DNA of 50,908 nucleotides from Burkholderiales bacterium (GTDB lineage: Bacteria; Pseudomonadota; Gammaproteobacteria; Burkholderiales; Casimicrobiaceae): NCBI GenBank assembly GCA_025927765.1, contig JAICKU010000019.1:1-50908 (forward strand), written 5' to 3'. A program made the translations under genes and the position numbers. The notes under the pieces are model-generated. The model was not told the origin of the DNA, made no database searches, and was given only the letters and a program-made list of their open reading frames with translations. Of this stretch, positions 1 to 7,973 are shown one piece after another (within the stretch, counting starts at the first letter, position 1; each line of letters opens with the position of its first letter).

Positions 1-128
1 CCGAGCCAGTTGAAGAGCGTCTCGCGCACGCGATCGGGCGTGGGACGAAGCCCGGGGGCGTCGGGAACCGCGAGGCGCCGGCCCCGATGGCGGCCACCGA
101 TGATCCGGACGCGATGGGCGGGGGGCAC
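1..128 (-). CDS. rsmD: 16S rRNA (guanine966-N2)-methyltransferase, N-terminal part
   Basis: Only the first ~42 codons lie in the window; the rest is off the left edge. The minus strand reads VRIIGGRHRGRRLAVP followed by PGLRPTPDRVRETLFNWL, the characteristic N-terminus of RsmD, which methylates G966 of 16S rRNA in the assembled 30S subunit. The most likely start is GTG at 126-128, giving MPPAHRVRIIGG; no strong ribosome binding site is visible. It is divergent from ftsY, an arrangement I know from many proteobacteria. The motif match is clear, the start codon less so. Confidence 0.85.
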   Translation of the reverse strand, partial: MPPAHRVRIIGGRHRGRRLAVPDAPGLRPTPDRVRETLFNWL

Positions 129-187
129 AGCGAGTAGAATTGCAGTTTCCCCGCGCGGCGTCAAAACCGCGCTTCGCACGACCCCCC

Positions 188-1339
188 ATGTTCGATTTCT
201 TCAAGCGGAAGCCCGCGGCCCAGCCGTCGCCGCCTGCCGAGCCCACGTCGCCGCCGACGCCCGAGCCCGCGTCGCCGGCAGAAACCGTTGCGCCGGCACC
301 CCCGTCCACCACGTCCGTGCAGACCGTTGCGCCGGTGCCCGCCGACCTGGCGCCCACCATTGCCCCGGCACCCGCCGCGGTCGAGCCCGCCGACGCGATT
401 CCACCGGCGGAAAAGCGGTCGTGGCGCGATCGGCTGAAGTCGGGCCTCGGCCTTTCGCGCGACAAGCTGTCCGGTGCGTTGACCGGCGTGTTCCGGCGCC
501 GCGTCCTCGACGACGAAGCGCTCGAGGAGCTCGAGTCGGCGCTCCTCATGGCCGACGTCGGCATCGACGCCACGCACACGCTGCTCGAGGACCTCAAGGC
601 CCGCTACCGCAAGGCCGGCGGCAACGCCGACCCGCGCGCGCTCCTGCGTGCGGCGTTCGCCGACCTCGTTCGCGTCCTCGAATCGCCGGTCGCCATCGGC
701 GGCGCGCGACCGTTCGTGATCATGCTGGCGGGGGTGAACGGCGCCGGCAAGACCACGTCGATCGGCAAGATCGCGAAGTGGCTGCAGCAACGCAAGCTCT
801 CGGTGCTGCTGGCCGCCGGCGACACGTTTCGCGCCGCGGCCCGCGAGCAGCTCGCCGTGTGGGGCGAGCGGAACAACGTGGCCGTGATCCAGCAGGCCGG
901 GGGCGACCCGGGCGCGGTCATGTTCGACGCGGTCGGCGCCGCGACGAGCCGCGGAGTCGACGTCGTGCTCGCCGACACGGCGGGCCGCCTGCCCACGCAG
1001 GGGCACCTCATGGACGAGCTCAGGAAGGTCAAGCGCGTTCTGGGCAAGGCCCGAGCGGACGCGCCCGACGAAGTGTGGCTCGTGCTCGACGCCAATACCG
1101 GGCAGAACGCGCTGGCACAGGTCAAGGCGTTCGACGCCGCCGTGGGCCTCACCGGGCTCATCCTGACCAAGCTCGACGGCAGCGCCAAGGGCGGCATCGT
1201 CGCGGCCATCGCGCGGCAGCACCCCATTCCGCTCAAGTTCATCGGCGTCGGCGAAGGGGTCGACGACCTGCGGCCGTTCGTGGCCGACGACTTCGTCGAC
1301 GCGCTGCTCCCCGAAGAAGAGCAAAACGGGCGCCGCTAA
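188..1339 (+). CDS. ftsY: Signal recognition particle receptor FtsY
   Basis: SRP receptor GTPase of the inner membrane, which docks SRP-ribosome complexes for co-translational insertion. ATG at 188 gives MFDFFKRKPAAQ, the usual start; an upstream in-frame ATG at 140 only adds junk sequence. After a Pro/Ala-rich linker (about residues 10-75) comes the NG domain: P-loop GVNGAGKTTSIGK near 182, DTFRAAAREQL, G3 motif DTAGRLPTQ near 263, G4 TKLDGSAKGG, and the closing GVGEGVDDLRPF. The length of 383 residues is within the family range. It is followed by a hairpin and then rpoH, so it is probably transcribed separately from rpoH. The acidic A domain typical of E. coli FtsY is replaced here by the Pro/Ala-rich segment. 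Confidence 0.97.
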   Translation: MFDFFKRKPAAQPSPPAEPTSPPTPEPASPAETVAPAPPSTTSVQTVAPVPADLAPTIAPAPAAVEPADAIPPAEKRSWRDRLKSGLGLSRDKLSGALTGVFRRRVLDDEALEELESALLMADVGIDATHTLLEDLKARYRKAGGNADPRALLRAAFADLVRVLESPVAIGGARPFVIMLAGVNGAGKTTSIGKIAKWLQQRKLSVLLAAGDTFRAAAREQLAVWGERNNVAVIQQAGGDPGAVMFDAVGAATSRGVDVVLADTAGRLPTQGHLMDELRKVKRVLGKARADAPDEVWLVLDANTGQNALAQVKAFDAAVGLTGLILTKLDGSAKGGIVAAIARQHPIPLKFIGVGEGVDDLRPFVADDFVDALLPEEEQNGRR

Positions 1340-1341
1340 GA

Positions 1342-1371
1342 GCGCAAGCGAGCACTTACGCTCACTTGCGC
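1342..1371 (+). terminator. Hairpin after ftsY
   Basis: Arms GCGCAAGCGAGC (1342-1353) and GCTCACTTGCGC (1360-1371) pair over 12 positions with one mismatch around a 6-nt loop, starting 3 nt after the ftsY stop. There is no T-tract, so intrinsic termination is likely but not proven. Confidence 0.5.
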
Positions 1372-1422
1372 TTGCGTCACGAACTGTGGACCGGCAGGGC
1401 GGTCCGACTTACAAGGCCACAA

Positions 1423-1452
1423 TTGCGTCGGCCACCGATTCCTGACTAAAAT
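1423..1452 (+). promoter_or_regulatory. Sigma70-type promoter of rpoH
   Basis: TTGCGT at 1423-1428 and TAAAAT at 1447-1452 are separated by 18 bp. Transcription would begin near 1459, placing the CIRCE operator in the early transcribed region, the usual geometry for HrcA control. Confidence 0.55.
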
Positions 1453-1473
1453 AGTCGGGAACTTTCCCGGTTG

Positions 1474-1500
1474 TTAGCACTCTGATGATGCGAGTGCTAG
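1474..1500 (+). promoter_or_regulatory. CIRCE operator (HrcA binding site) upstream of rpoH
   Basis: TTAGCACTC (1474-1482), a 9-bp spacer, and GAGTGCTAG (1492-1500) match the CIRCE consensus TTAGCACTC-N9-GAGTGCTAA except for the last base. CIRCE is bound by the heat-shock repressor HrcA. It sits about 15 bp after the predicted transcription start and 60 bp before the rpoH start codon, so HrcA probably represses rpoH in unstressed cells. hrcA itself is not in the window. Confidence 0.88.
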
Positions 1501-1560
1501 ACTAGGGCGTACCGGCGGGCACTCGTTTTTTTGAGCCGGTCGCCGCGAAAGGAGACATGA

Positions 1561-2415
1561 ATGTCCGGAGGAACGCTGGCGTTTCCCACCCCTGCATCGC
1601 TTGGAAGCCTCGATCACTACATCCAGGCGGTCAACCGGTTCCCGCTCCTCACCGCGGAGCAGGAAACGGAGCTCGGGCGGCGCTGGAAGGAACATGAAGA
1701 CGTCGAGGCCGCGCGCGAGCTCGTGCTGTCGCACCTGCGCCTGGTCGTCGCCGTCTCCCGCAATTACCTGGGCTACGGGCTGCCGCAGGCCGATCTCATC
1801 CAGGAAGGCAACATCGGCCTCATGAAGGCCGTGCGCCGTTTCGACCCCGAGCGCGGCGTGCGCCTCGTGTCGTTCGCGCTGCACTGGATCAAGGCCGAGA
1901 TCCACGAGCACGTCCTGCGCAATTGGCGGCTGGTGAAGATCGCCACGACCAAGGCACAGCGCAAGCTCTTCTTCAACCTGCGCAGCATGAAGCGCTCGTC
2001 CGCCGCGCTGACACCCGACGAGGCCCGCGAGATCGCGGCCGAGCTCGGCGTGAAGCCCGAGGAAGTGCTCGAGATGGAAAAGCGCATCTCGGGCGGCGAC
2101 ATCGCGCTCGACCCGACGCCGGGCGACGAGGAATCGGTTTCGCCGATCGCCTACCTGTCCGATGCCGACGACGAGCCGGCGCAGATCCTCGAGCGCGCGC
2201 AGACGGCGGCCAATCGCAGCGCGGGGCTGCGCGAGGCGATGGACAAGCTCGACCCGCGCAGCCGCCGCATCATCGAAGCGCGCTGGCTTCGCGAGGAAGA
2301 CGCCGCCACGCTGCAGCAGCTTGCGGACGAGTACGGCGTATCCGCCGAGCGGATCCGCCAGATCGAAAGCAAGGCGCTGAAGACGATGCGCTCGGAGATG
2401 GCGGCAGTCGAGTAA
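1561..2415 (+). CDS. rpoH: RNA polymerase heat-shock sigma factor RpoH (sigma32)
   Basis: Alternative sigma factor directing RNA polymerase to heat-shock promoters. ATG at 1561 follows an AAAGGAG ribosome binding site. The protein has 284 residues, normal for RpoH. Visible landmarks are region 2 (LVLSHLRLVVAVSRNYLGYG and DLIQEGNIGLMKAVRRFDPERG), the RpoH-box AQRKLFFNLR around residue 133 that separates RpoH from other group 3 sigmas, and region 4 with a helix-turn-helix ending YGVSAERIRQIESKALKTMR. It is preceded by a sigma70 promoter plus a CIRCE element and followed by a strong terminator, so it forms a single-gene unit. The operator suggests transcriptional control by HrcA. Confidence 0.97.
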   Translation: MSGGTLAFPTPASLGSLDHYIQAVNRFPLLTAEQETELGRRWKEHEDVEAARELVLSHLRLVVAVSRNYLGYGLPQADLIQEGNIGLMKAVRRFDPERGVRLVSFALHWIKAEIHEHVLRNWRLVKIATTKAQRKLFFNLRSMKRSSAALTPDEAREIAAELGVKPEEVLEMEKRISGGDIALDPTPGDEESVSPIAYLSDADDEPAQILERAQTAANRSAGLREAMDKLDPRSRRIIEARWLREEDAATLQQLADEYGVSAERIRQIESKALKTMRSEMAAVE

Positions 2416-2436
2416 TCGCGCCGCCTGCACCGCGAA

Positions 2437-2463
2437 ACAACGCCGGCCTCGCGCCGGCGTTGT
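2437..2463 (+). terminator. rpoH transcription terminator
   Basis: An 11-bp perfect stem ACAACGCCGGC / GCCGGCGTTGT with loop CTCGC begins 21 nt after the rpoH stop and is followed by CGTTTCG. The flanking GAA/TTC can extend the stem. This fits a Rho-independent terminator. Confidence 0.75.
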
Positions 2464-2495
2464 CGTTTCGGGATCAGGGCAAAACTTCGGGGTCC

Positions 2496-2564
2496 AACTT
2501 CGGGGTCAGAGCCGCAAGTATCGGCGTTCCACGCGGCGATACTTGTGGCTCTGACCCCGAAGTT
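2496..2564. repeat. REP/MITE-like long inverted repeat
   Basis: Two 28-nt arms (2496-2523 and 2537-2564) are reverse complements with a single mismatch and enclose a 13-nt loop. The outer part is AACTTCGGGGTCAGAGCC. A partial direct copy of the arm end (AACTTCGGGGTC) lies immediately to the left at 2483-2494. The element ends 7 bp from the kup stop codon, so it could also cap the end of the kup message. GGGGTCAGAGCC-type palindromes resemble intergenic REP elements mobilised by REP-associated tyrosine transposases, but no such transposase is in the window. Confidence 0.7.
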
Positions 2565-2571
2565 GCCGAAG

Positions 2572-4482
2572 CTACAGCTCCACCTGCGTGCCGAGCTCGA
2601 CGACGCGGTTCGTCGGCACGTGGAAGAACTCGGAGGCCTTGGTCGCGTTCTTCGACATCGACACGAAGAGCTTCTCGCGCCACAGGCTCATGCCCGGGGT
2701 CGGCGTCGCGATCAGCGTTTCGCGCGACACGAAGAACGACGTCTCCATCATGTCGAACTCGAAGCCGCGCCGGCTGATGTCCTCGAGGAGCTCCGGCACG
2801 TCGGGATCGTCCTTGAAGCCGTAGTTGGCGACGATGCGGAAGAAGTTGCAGCGCAACGGCTCGATCTCGCAGCGCTCCTCCTCGGGCACGTACGGAATGT
2901 CCTTCGTCACGATCGTCATGAACACCACGCGCTCGTGCAGCACCTTGTTGTGCTTCAGGTTGTGAAGCAGCGCATGCGGCACGCGGTTCGGCGTCGACGT
3001 CAGGAACACCGCGGTGCCCGGCACGCGCGTCGGCGGCGACGCCTCGATGCTCTGGATGAAGAGGTCGAGCGGCATCGCGTCGTCGGCGAGCCGCTGCATC
3101 AGGAGCGCGCGCCCGCGCTTCCACGTCGTGAGCAGCGTGAACACGATGCCGCCGATCAGGAGCGGGAACCAGCCGCCGTCGGGAATCTTGAGCGAGTTCG
3201 AGCCGAGGAACGTGAGGTCGATGGCGAGCAGTGGCACCACGATCGCGATTGCCGCCGCAAGCGGCCAATGCCAGAGCCGGCGCATCACCACGAAGATCAG
3301 GATCGAATCGATCAGCATCGCGAGCGTCACCGCGATGCCGTACGCCCCCGCAAGGTTGTCCGAATTGCGGAAGCCGACGACGAGGCCCACGATCGCCGCG
3401 AGTAGCATCCAGTTGATGAACGGAATGTAGATCTGCCCGATCGCACGCTCGGACGTGTGCAGGATCGTGAGCCGTGGACAGTAGCCCATCTGGATCGCCG
3501 CGCGCGTGAGCGAGAACGCGCCCGAGATCACCGCCTGCGACGCGATGATCGCGGCGGCGGTCGCAAGCAGCAGCAGCGGCACGCGTGCCCACTCGGGTGC
3601 GAGCAGATAGAACGGATTCTGGATGGCCGCGGGATCGGCGAGGATCAGCGCGCCCTGGCCGAGATAATTCAGCAGGAGCGCGGGCATCACGATGCTGATC
3701 CACGCGCGCCGGATCGGACTCTTGCCGAAGTGACCCATGTCCGCGTAGAGCGCCTCGACGCCGGTGACCGCCAGCACGACCGCGCCGAAGGCGACGAATG
3801 CGATCGCGGTGTTGTTCTCGATGAAGCGAACCGCATGGATCGGGTTGAGCGCCACGAGCACGCCGGGGCCGCGCAGCACTTCGAGCGCACCCAACAGGCC
3901 GAGCGTCACGAACCACAGCACCATCACGGGCCCGAACACTGCACCGAGCCTCGCGGTGCCGCCCTTCTGCACGGCGAAGAGCACGACGAGGATCACGATG
4001 CTGATCGGCACGATGAACGGGTGCAGCGCCGGCGCGATCACGCCGAGGCCCTCGACCGCGCCGAGCACCGTGACCGCCGGCGTGATCATGCCGTCGCCAT
4101 AGAACATCGCCGCGCCGAAGATGCCGAGGCCGAGCAGCCACCAGCGCAGCCGCGTCTTGCTCTCGACGCCGCGCGACACGAGCGCCGTCAGCGCGAGAAT
4201 GCCGCCCTCGCCGCGGTTGTCGGCGCGCATGATCAGCGTGATGTACTTCAGCGTCACCACGATGATCAGCGCCCACACGAACGCCGACAGGATGCCGAGC
4301 ACGTTCGCGTGCGACACGGAGAGCCCGAACTGGCCCGTGAACGCGGTGCGCAGCGCATACAGCGGGCTCGTGCCGATGTCGCCGTAGACGACGCCGATCG
4401 CGCCGACCACGAGCGGACGCATGCGTCCGTGCGGGTGGACGGGGTCGGTGGTGGCGCTCGAGGCGACGGTCGGCGACGTCAC
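2572..4482 (-). CDS. kup: Low-affinity potassium uptake protein Kup (KUP/HAK/KT family)
   Basis: Inner-membrane K+:H+ symporter. The 636 residues compare with 622 in E. coli. The family signature VVGAIGVVYGDIGTSPLYALRTAF lies in the first membrane segment, followed by about a dozen hydrophobic segments up to residue ~430 and a soluble C-terminal domain ending VVELGTQVEL. Start is GTG at 4482, whose GTGA overlaps the TGA of the upstream ntrX gene by 4 nt, indicating translational coupling. The gene is the last of the def-to-kup chain and ends beside the REP-like palindrome. From memory, the slot after ntrYX in related genomes often holds trk genes, so Kup may be a functional substitute here. 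Confidence 0.95.
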   Translation of the reverse strand: MTSPTVASSATTDPVHPHGRMRPLVVGAIGVVYGDIGTSPLYALRTAFTGQFGLSVSHANVLGILSAFVWALIIVVTLKYITLIMRADNRGEGGILALTALVSRGVESKTRLRWWLLGLGIFGAAMFYGDGMITPAVTVLGAVEGLGVIAPALHPFIVPISIVILVVLFAVQKGGTARLGAVFGPVMVLWFVTLGLLGALEVLRGPGVLVALNPIHAVRFIENNTAIAFVAFGAVVLAVTGVEALYADMGHFGKSPIRRAWISIVMPALLLNYLGQGALILADPAAIQNPFYLLAPEWARVPLLLLATAAAIIASQAVISGAFSLTRAAIQMGYCPRLTILHTSERAIGQIYIPFINWMLLAAIVGLVVGFRNSDNLAGAYGIAVTLAMLIDSILIFVVMRRLWHWPLAAAIAIVVPLLAIDLTFLGSNSLKIPDGGWFPLLIGGIVFTLLTTWKRGRALLMQRLADDAMPLDLFIQSIEASPPTRVPGTAVFLTSTPNRVPHALLHNLKHNKVLHERVVFMTIVTKDIPYVPEEERCEIEPLRCNFFRIVANYGFKDDPDVPELLEDISRRGFEFDMMETSFFVSRETLIATPTPGMSLWREKLFVSMSKNATKASEFFHVPTNRVVELGTQVEL

Positions 4483-5780
4483 GAGACGGCGCTGTCGTCG
4501 GTGCGGCGCGAGAAACGGATGTTGAGCTGCTTCAGCTTGCGGTAGAGGTGCGTGCGCTCGAGTCCCGCACGCTCGGCGACCTTGCTCATGTTGCTCTGCT
4601 CCCGGCCGAGCAGCTGCTCGAAGTAGATGCGCTCGAATGCTTCGCGCGCCTCGCGCAGCGGCATCTCGAAGAAGCGCGTGGTGATCTCCGGTGCGAGCAC
4701 CTGATTGGGCGACGCGGCCTCGCCGAGAAGCCGCTTCACGTGATCGGCGGTGATCTCGCCGCGCACCACCTGCATGTTCGCGACGACGCCTTGCAGATGA
4801 TCGAGGTTGCCGGGCCAGTACGCGTTCGCGAGCATCGTGAGTGCGGCCGGCGACAGCGACGCGAGCAGCGGCGTGGCGCGCTCGTCGGCGCCCGCGGCGC
4901 GCCAGAAGCGCTCGACCAGCGCGGGAATGTCGTCGCGCCGCGCGCGTAGCGGCGGGAGCACGACGGCGCCCGGCGACAGCTGCGACAGGAGCACGGCGTC
5001 GAACTTGCCTTCGGTGGCGAGGTTCGCGAGCGGCTCGGCCGACGTCGCGACGAACTGGATGTTGCTGCGCTCGAGCTTCGGCAGCAGGAACGCGAGGCCC
5101 TTCTGCTCGGCGCGCGTGTACTGGCCGACCTCGGCACAGTAGAGCACGCCGTCGCGCGCTTCCTCGACGAGCGTCAGCGGATTGTTCGCGAATCGCGCGC
5201 CGTTCGCGAGCGCAACGAACGGCACGCCCTGCGTCTGCAGAGCGCGCGCGGCCACGTCGTGGCCGGTGCCCGCTTCGCCGAGGATCAGCACGGGCTTGCG
5301 CGCTGCGACGAGCGCCTCCAGCGCGCGCTCGGTTTCGCGAATCGCCGGACCCGCGCCGAGTTGCGCGAGCGAAATGCGCCGCGGCTCCTTCTTCGCGGCC
5401 GTCTTGAATGCGCGCGCAATCGTCGACAGGAGCTTCGTGAGGCCGATCGGCTTTTCGAGGAAATCGAACGCGCCGATGCGCGTCGCCTCGACCGCCGTTT
5501 CGATCGTGCCGTGGCCGGACATCATGATCACCGGCATCGTCAGGAGCGCGTTCGCGCCCCATTCGCGGAGCAGCGTCACGCCGTCGGTGTCGGGCATCCA
5601 GATGTCGAGCAGCACGAGCGCCGGCTGCTGCCGCTGGCGATACGCGCGCGCTTCGCCCGCGTTCTCGGCGAGGGCGACGCGATAGCCTTCGTCCTGCAGG
5701 ATTTCGGAGAGGAGCTCGCGGATGCCGACCTCGTCGTCGACGATCAGGATCTCGCGTTGCGCGGCGCGTGGATCAACCAT
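4479..5780 (-). CDS. ntrX: NtrX-like response regulator with degenerate sigma54-activator domain
   Basis: Partner of the NtrY kinase encoded just upstream. Order: receiver domain with phospho-acceptor Asp59 in LLDIWMPD, an AAA+ domain (about 140-340), and a Fis-type helix-turn-helix at the C-terminus (NMSKVAERAGLERTHLYRKL). The AAA+ domain looks inactive: Walker A reads GEAGTGHD with His174 where the catalytic Lys should be, Walker B reads GVLYCAEVG with Ala216 in place of Asp, and no GAFTGA loop that contacts sigma54 can be found. It is therefore probably a direct DNA-binding regulator rather than a sigma54 activator (inference). ATG at 5780 overlaps the ntrY stop by 1 nt. Confidence 0.9.
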   Translation of the reverse strand: MVDPRAAQREILIVDDEVGIRELLSEILQDEGYRVALAENAGEARAYRQRQQPALVLLDIWMPDTDGVTLLREWGANALLTMPVIMMSGHGTIETAVEATRIGAFDFLEKPIGLTKLLSTIARAFKTAAKKEPRRISLAQLGAGPAIRETERALEALVAARKPVLILGEAGTGHDVAARALQTQGVPFVALANGARFANNPLTLVEEARDGVLYCAEVGQYTRAEQKGLAFLLPKLERSNIQFVATSAEPLANLATEGKFDAVLLSQLSPGAVVLPPLRARRDDIPALVERFWRAAGADERATPLLASLSPAALTMLANAYWPGNLDHLQGVVANMQVVRGEITADHVKRLLGEAASPNQVLAPEITTRFFEMPLREAREAFERIYFEQLLGREQSNMSKVAERAGLERTHLYRKLKQLNIRFSRRTDDSAVS

Positions 5781-7954
5781 TACGTCTCCTGCTCCTCACT
5801 GGCGCGCTGCACCGCGGCCTTGCGCGCATGAAAATGCAACGTGACCTTCGCGCCGTGAGGCGCGACGTTCTCGAGCGTCACGCGGCCCGCGTGCTCGTCG
5901 ACGATCTTCTTCACGATGGCCAATCCCAAACCGGTGCCTTTCGCTTTCGTGGTGACATAGGGCTCGAACGGGTGCGCGAGCACGTTTTCGGCGAAACCTC
6001 CGCCGTGATCGCGGAACGACAGCGTCGCCTCTCCGTCGTGCAAGGCGAGCGCGATGTCGATCTGCGGCTCGTCCTGCCCCGACTGCGCGTCGATCGCGTT
6101 CTGGATGAGATTGTGGAATACCTGCCGCAGGCGCGTCGGCTCGCCTTGAACGACGACCGGCGCGTCGGGGAGCGCGAGGGCCACATGCGGGCGCAGATTG
6201 TCGTACAGAGCGAGCACGTCGAGCAAGAGGGCCGCCACGTCGACGCCCTGCATCTGCCCGGGCCGCGGGCTTCGCGCGTAGATCGCGAAATCGTCCACCA
6301 TGTGCTTCATCGCGGCCACCTGCGACACGATCGTGTGGGTACCGCGACGCAGCGTGTCGAGGTCGCCATCCTCGAGGCGCGGCGCGAGCTTCATCGCGAG
6401 CCGTTCGGCGGAAAGCTGGATCGGCGTCAGCGGGTTCTTGATTTCGTGCGCGAGGCGGCGCGCGACTTCCGACCACGCCGCGTCGCGCTGCGCCTGCAGC
6501 AGTTCCGACACGTCGTCGAACACGACGACATAACCGGGCACCGGCGACCCGGGCAAACGCGTGCCGCGCAGCAGCAGCGTGCGCGCCTGGCCGGCGACGG
6601 ACAGTGTCGCCTCGCGCTGCCATTGCCCTTCGCGCGCCGTGCGAAAGCCCTCGGCGACGAGCTCCGCGAGCGGCGCGAGCGCGGGCAGCCGGCCGCCCCA
6701 TTCCGACAGCGGACTGCCCGACAGCTCGGCGAACGGCTGCTGGAGGATCACGGCAGCGCTCGGGTTCGCCGTGCGCAGCCGATGGCGCTCGTCGAACGCC
6801 AGCACGCCGGACGAAAGATTCGACAGCACGCTTTCGAGGTACGCGCGCGTCATCTCGGTGGCGCGCTGCGACTCTTCGGTCTTCGCCTTCGCGTCGGCAA
6901 GCTGCGCGGTCATCGTGTTGAACGATTCGGTCAACACACCGAGCTCGTCGCGCGACGTGACCGGCTGGCGCCGGGTGAAGTCGCCTTCGGCGACCGCGCG
7001 CGTGCCGGCGGCGAGGCGCCCGAGCGGTGCGGCGAAACGCTCCGACAGCACGAGGGCCAAGCCGAGCGCCGACGTCAGCGCAAGCAGCAGCGTCAGCGTG
7101 AGCGTGAGCTGGTAGATGCGTTTCAGCGCGTCGCGCGAAAACGAGATTTCCTGGTAGTCGCGCTGGCCCGCCTGCACCTTTTCGAGATCCTGCGCGAGCG
7201 TGCGCGGCACCCGCTCGATCACCTGCAGCACGCGCAGCGGCTCCATGCGATCGGCGCTGTTCACCGGCACGACCACGCGCAGCATCATGCCGGCGTCCTG
7301 CGTTGGCTCGACGCGCGCGTACACCTGCTGCAGGCGCGCGCGACGCAACGCCTCGGCAGGCAAAGGCTCGGGCGTCATGCCGCCGCCGAGGCCCGCCACG
7401 GCGACGACGCTGCCCGACGGCGCGAACAGCGCCGCTTCGTACACGCCCACCTGCTCGGCGGCGCGGCCGAGCGCAGGTCCCGGGGCACCGGGCGCGTCGG
7501 AAAGCGATTGCGCGATCAGCGATGCGCGATTCGTCGTTTCCTTGAGCAGGTAATCGAGCGCACTGCGCCCGAGGTTGATGCCGCCGTCGAGCGCACGGTC
7601 CACGCGCACGTCGAACCAGCTCTCGATGCTGCGCGTCAGGAACTGCACGGACACCGCGTAGACGAGCGCGCCGGGCACGATGGCCACGAGCGAGAACAGC
7701 AGCACGAGGCGGAGTGCCAGGCGCGAGCCGAACACGCCGCGCTTCCAGCGCCGCCACAGTTGCAGCAGCGCGCCCGCGACCACGGCCATCAGCATCGCGA
7801 CGAGCGCGCCGTTGACGACGACGAGCAGGTTGTAATGGCCCGCGAAGAAGTCCGTGTTCGCGGTGGCACTCGCGAGCAGGAACAGCGCGACCGCCGACGC
7901 GCATGCGAAGCCGAGCGTGAGCGAGCGCAGGCTGCGGGAGACGAGGCGCGTCAA
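5780..7954 (-). CDS. ntrY: Membrane sensor histidine kinase NtrY
   Basis: Nitrogen/redox-type sensor kinase phosphorylating NtrX. N-terminal hydrophobic segments (about 12-32, 45-67, 82-105), a periplasmic region, another membrane helix near 300, a HAMP domain (LSERFAAPLGRLAAGTRAVAEGDF), a PAS domain (about 385-470), H-box HEIKNPLTPIQLSAERL with His near 503, and an ATPase domain with HNLIQNAIDA, DHGGGF and KGTGLGLAIV. The 724-residue length and the LTPIQLS variant are typical of NtrY. The start is TTG at 7954, preceded by GGAAAGG; no ATG or GTG lies nearby. Its stop overlaps the ntrX ATG. It lies 19 nt after the DUF4390 gene in the same transcript. Confidence 0.95.
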   Translation of the reverse strand: MTRLVSRSLRSLTLGFACASAVALFLLASATANTDFFAGHYNLLVVVNGALVAMLMAVVAGALLQLWRRWKRGVFGSRLALRLVLLFSLVAIVPGALVYAVSVQFLTRSIESWFDVRVDRALDGGINLGRSALDYLLKETTNRASLIAQSLSDAPGAPGPALGRAAEQVGVYEAALFAPSGSVVAVAGLGGGMTPEPLPAEALRRARLQQVYARVEPTQDAGMMLRVVVPVNSADRMEPLRVLQVIERVPRTLAQDLEKVQAGQRDYQEISFSRDALKRIYQLTLTLTLLLALTSALGLALVLSERFAAPLGRLAAGTRAVAEGDFTRRQPVTSRDELGVLTESFNTMTAQLADAKAKTEESQRATEMTRAYLESVLSNLSSGVLAFDERHRLRTANPSAAVILQQPFAELSGSPLSEWGGRLPALAPLAELVAEGFRTAREGQWQREATLSVAGQARTLLLRGTRLPGSPVPGYVVVFDDVSELLQAQRDAAWSEVARRLAHEIKNPLTPIQLSAERLAMKLAPRLEDGDLDTLRRGTHTIVSQVAAMKHMVDDFAIYARSPRPGQMQGVDVAALLLDVLALYDNLRPHVALALPDAPVVVQGEPTRLRQVFHNLIQNAIDAQSGQDEPQIDIALALHDGEATLSFRDHGGGFAENVLAHPFEPYVTTKAKGTGLGLAIVKKIVDEHAGRVTLENVAPHGAKVTLHFHARKAAVQRASEEQET

Positions 7955-7973
7955 CGTGCCGCCTTTCCGGGCA

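Noticed and set aside
161-1324. Minus-strand open frame of 387 codons opposite ftsY
   Set aside because: Antisense shadow caused by high GC; no recognisable motifs and wholly inside ftsY.
10-1449. Long plus-strand open frame across ftsY and beyond
   Set aside because: Arg/Ala-rich shadow of ftsY in another frame; real ftsY has all GTPase motifs in the frame starting at 188.
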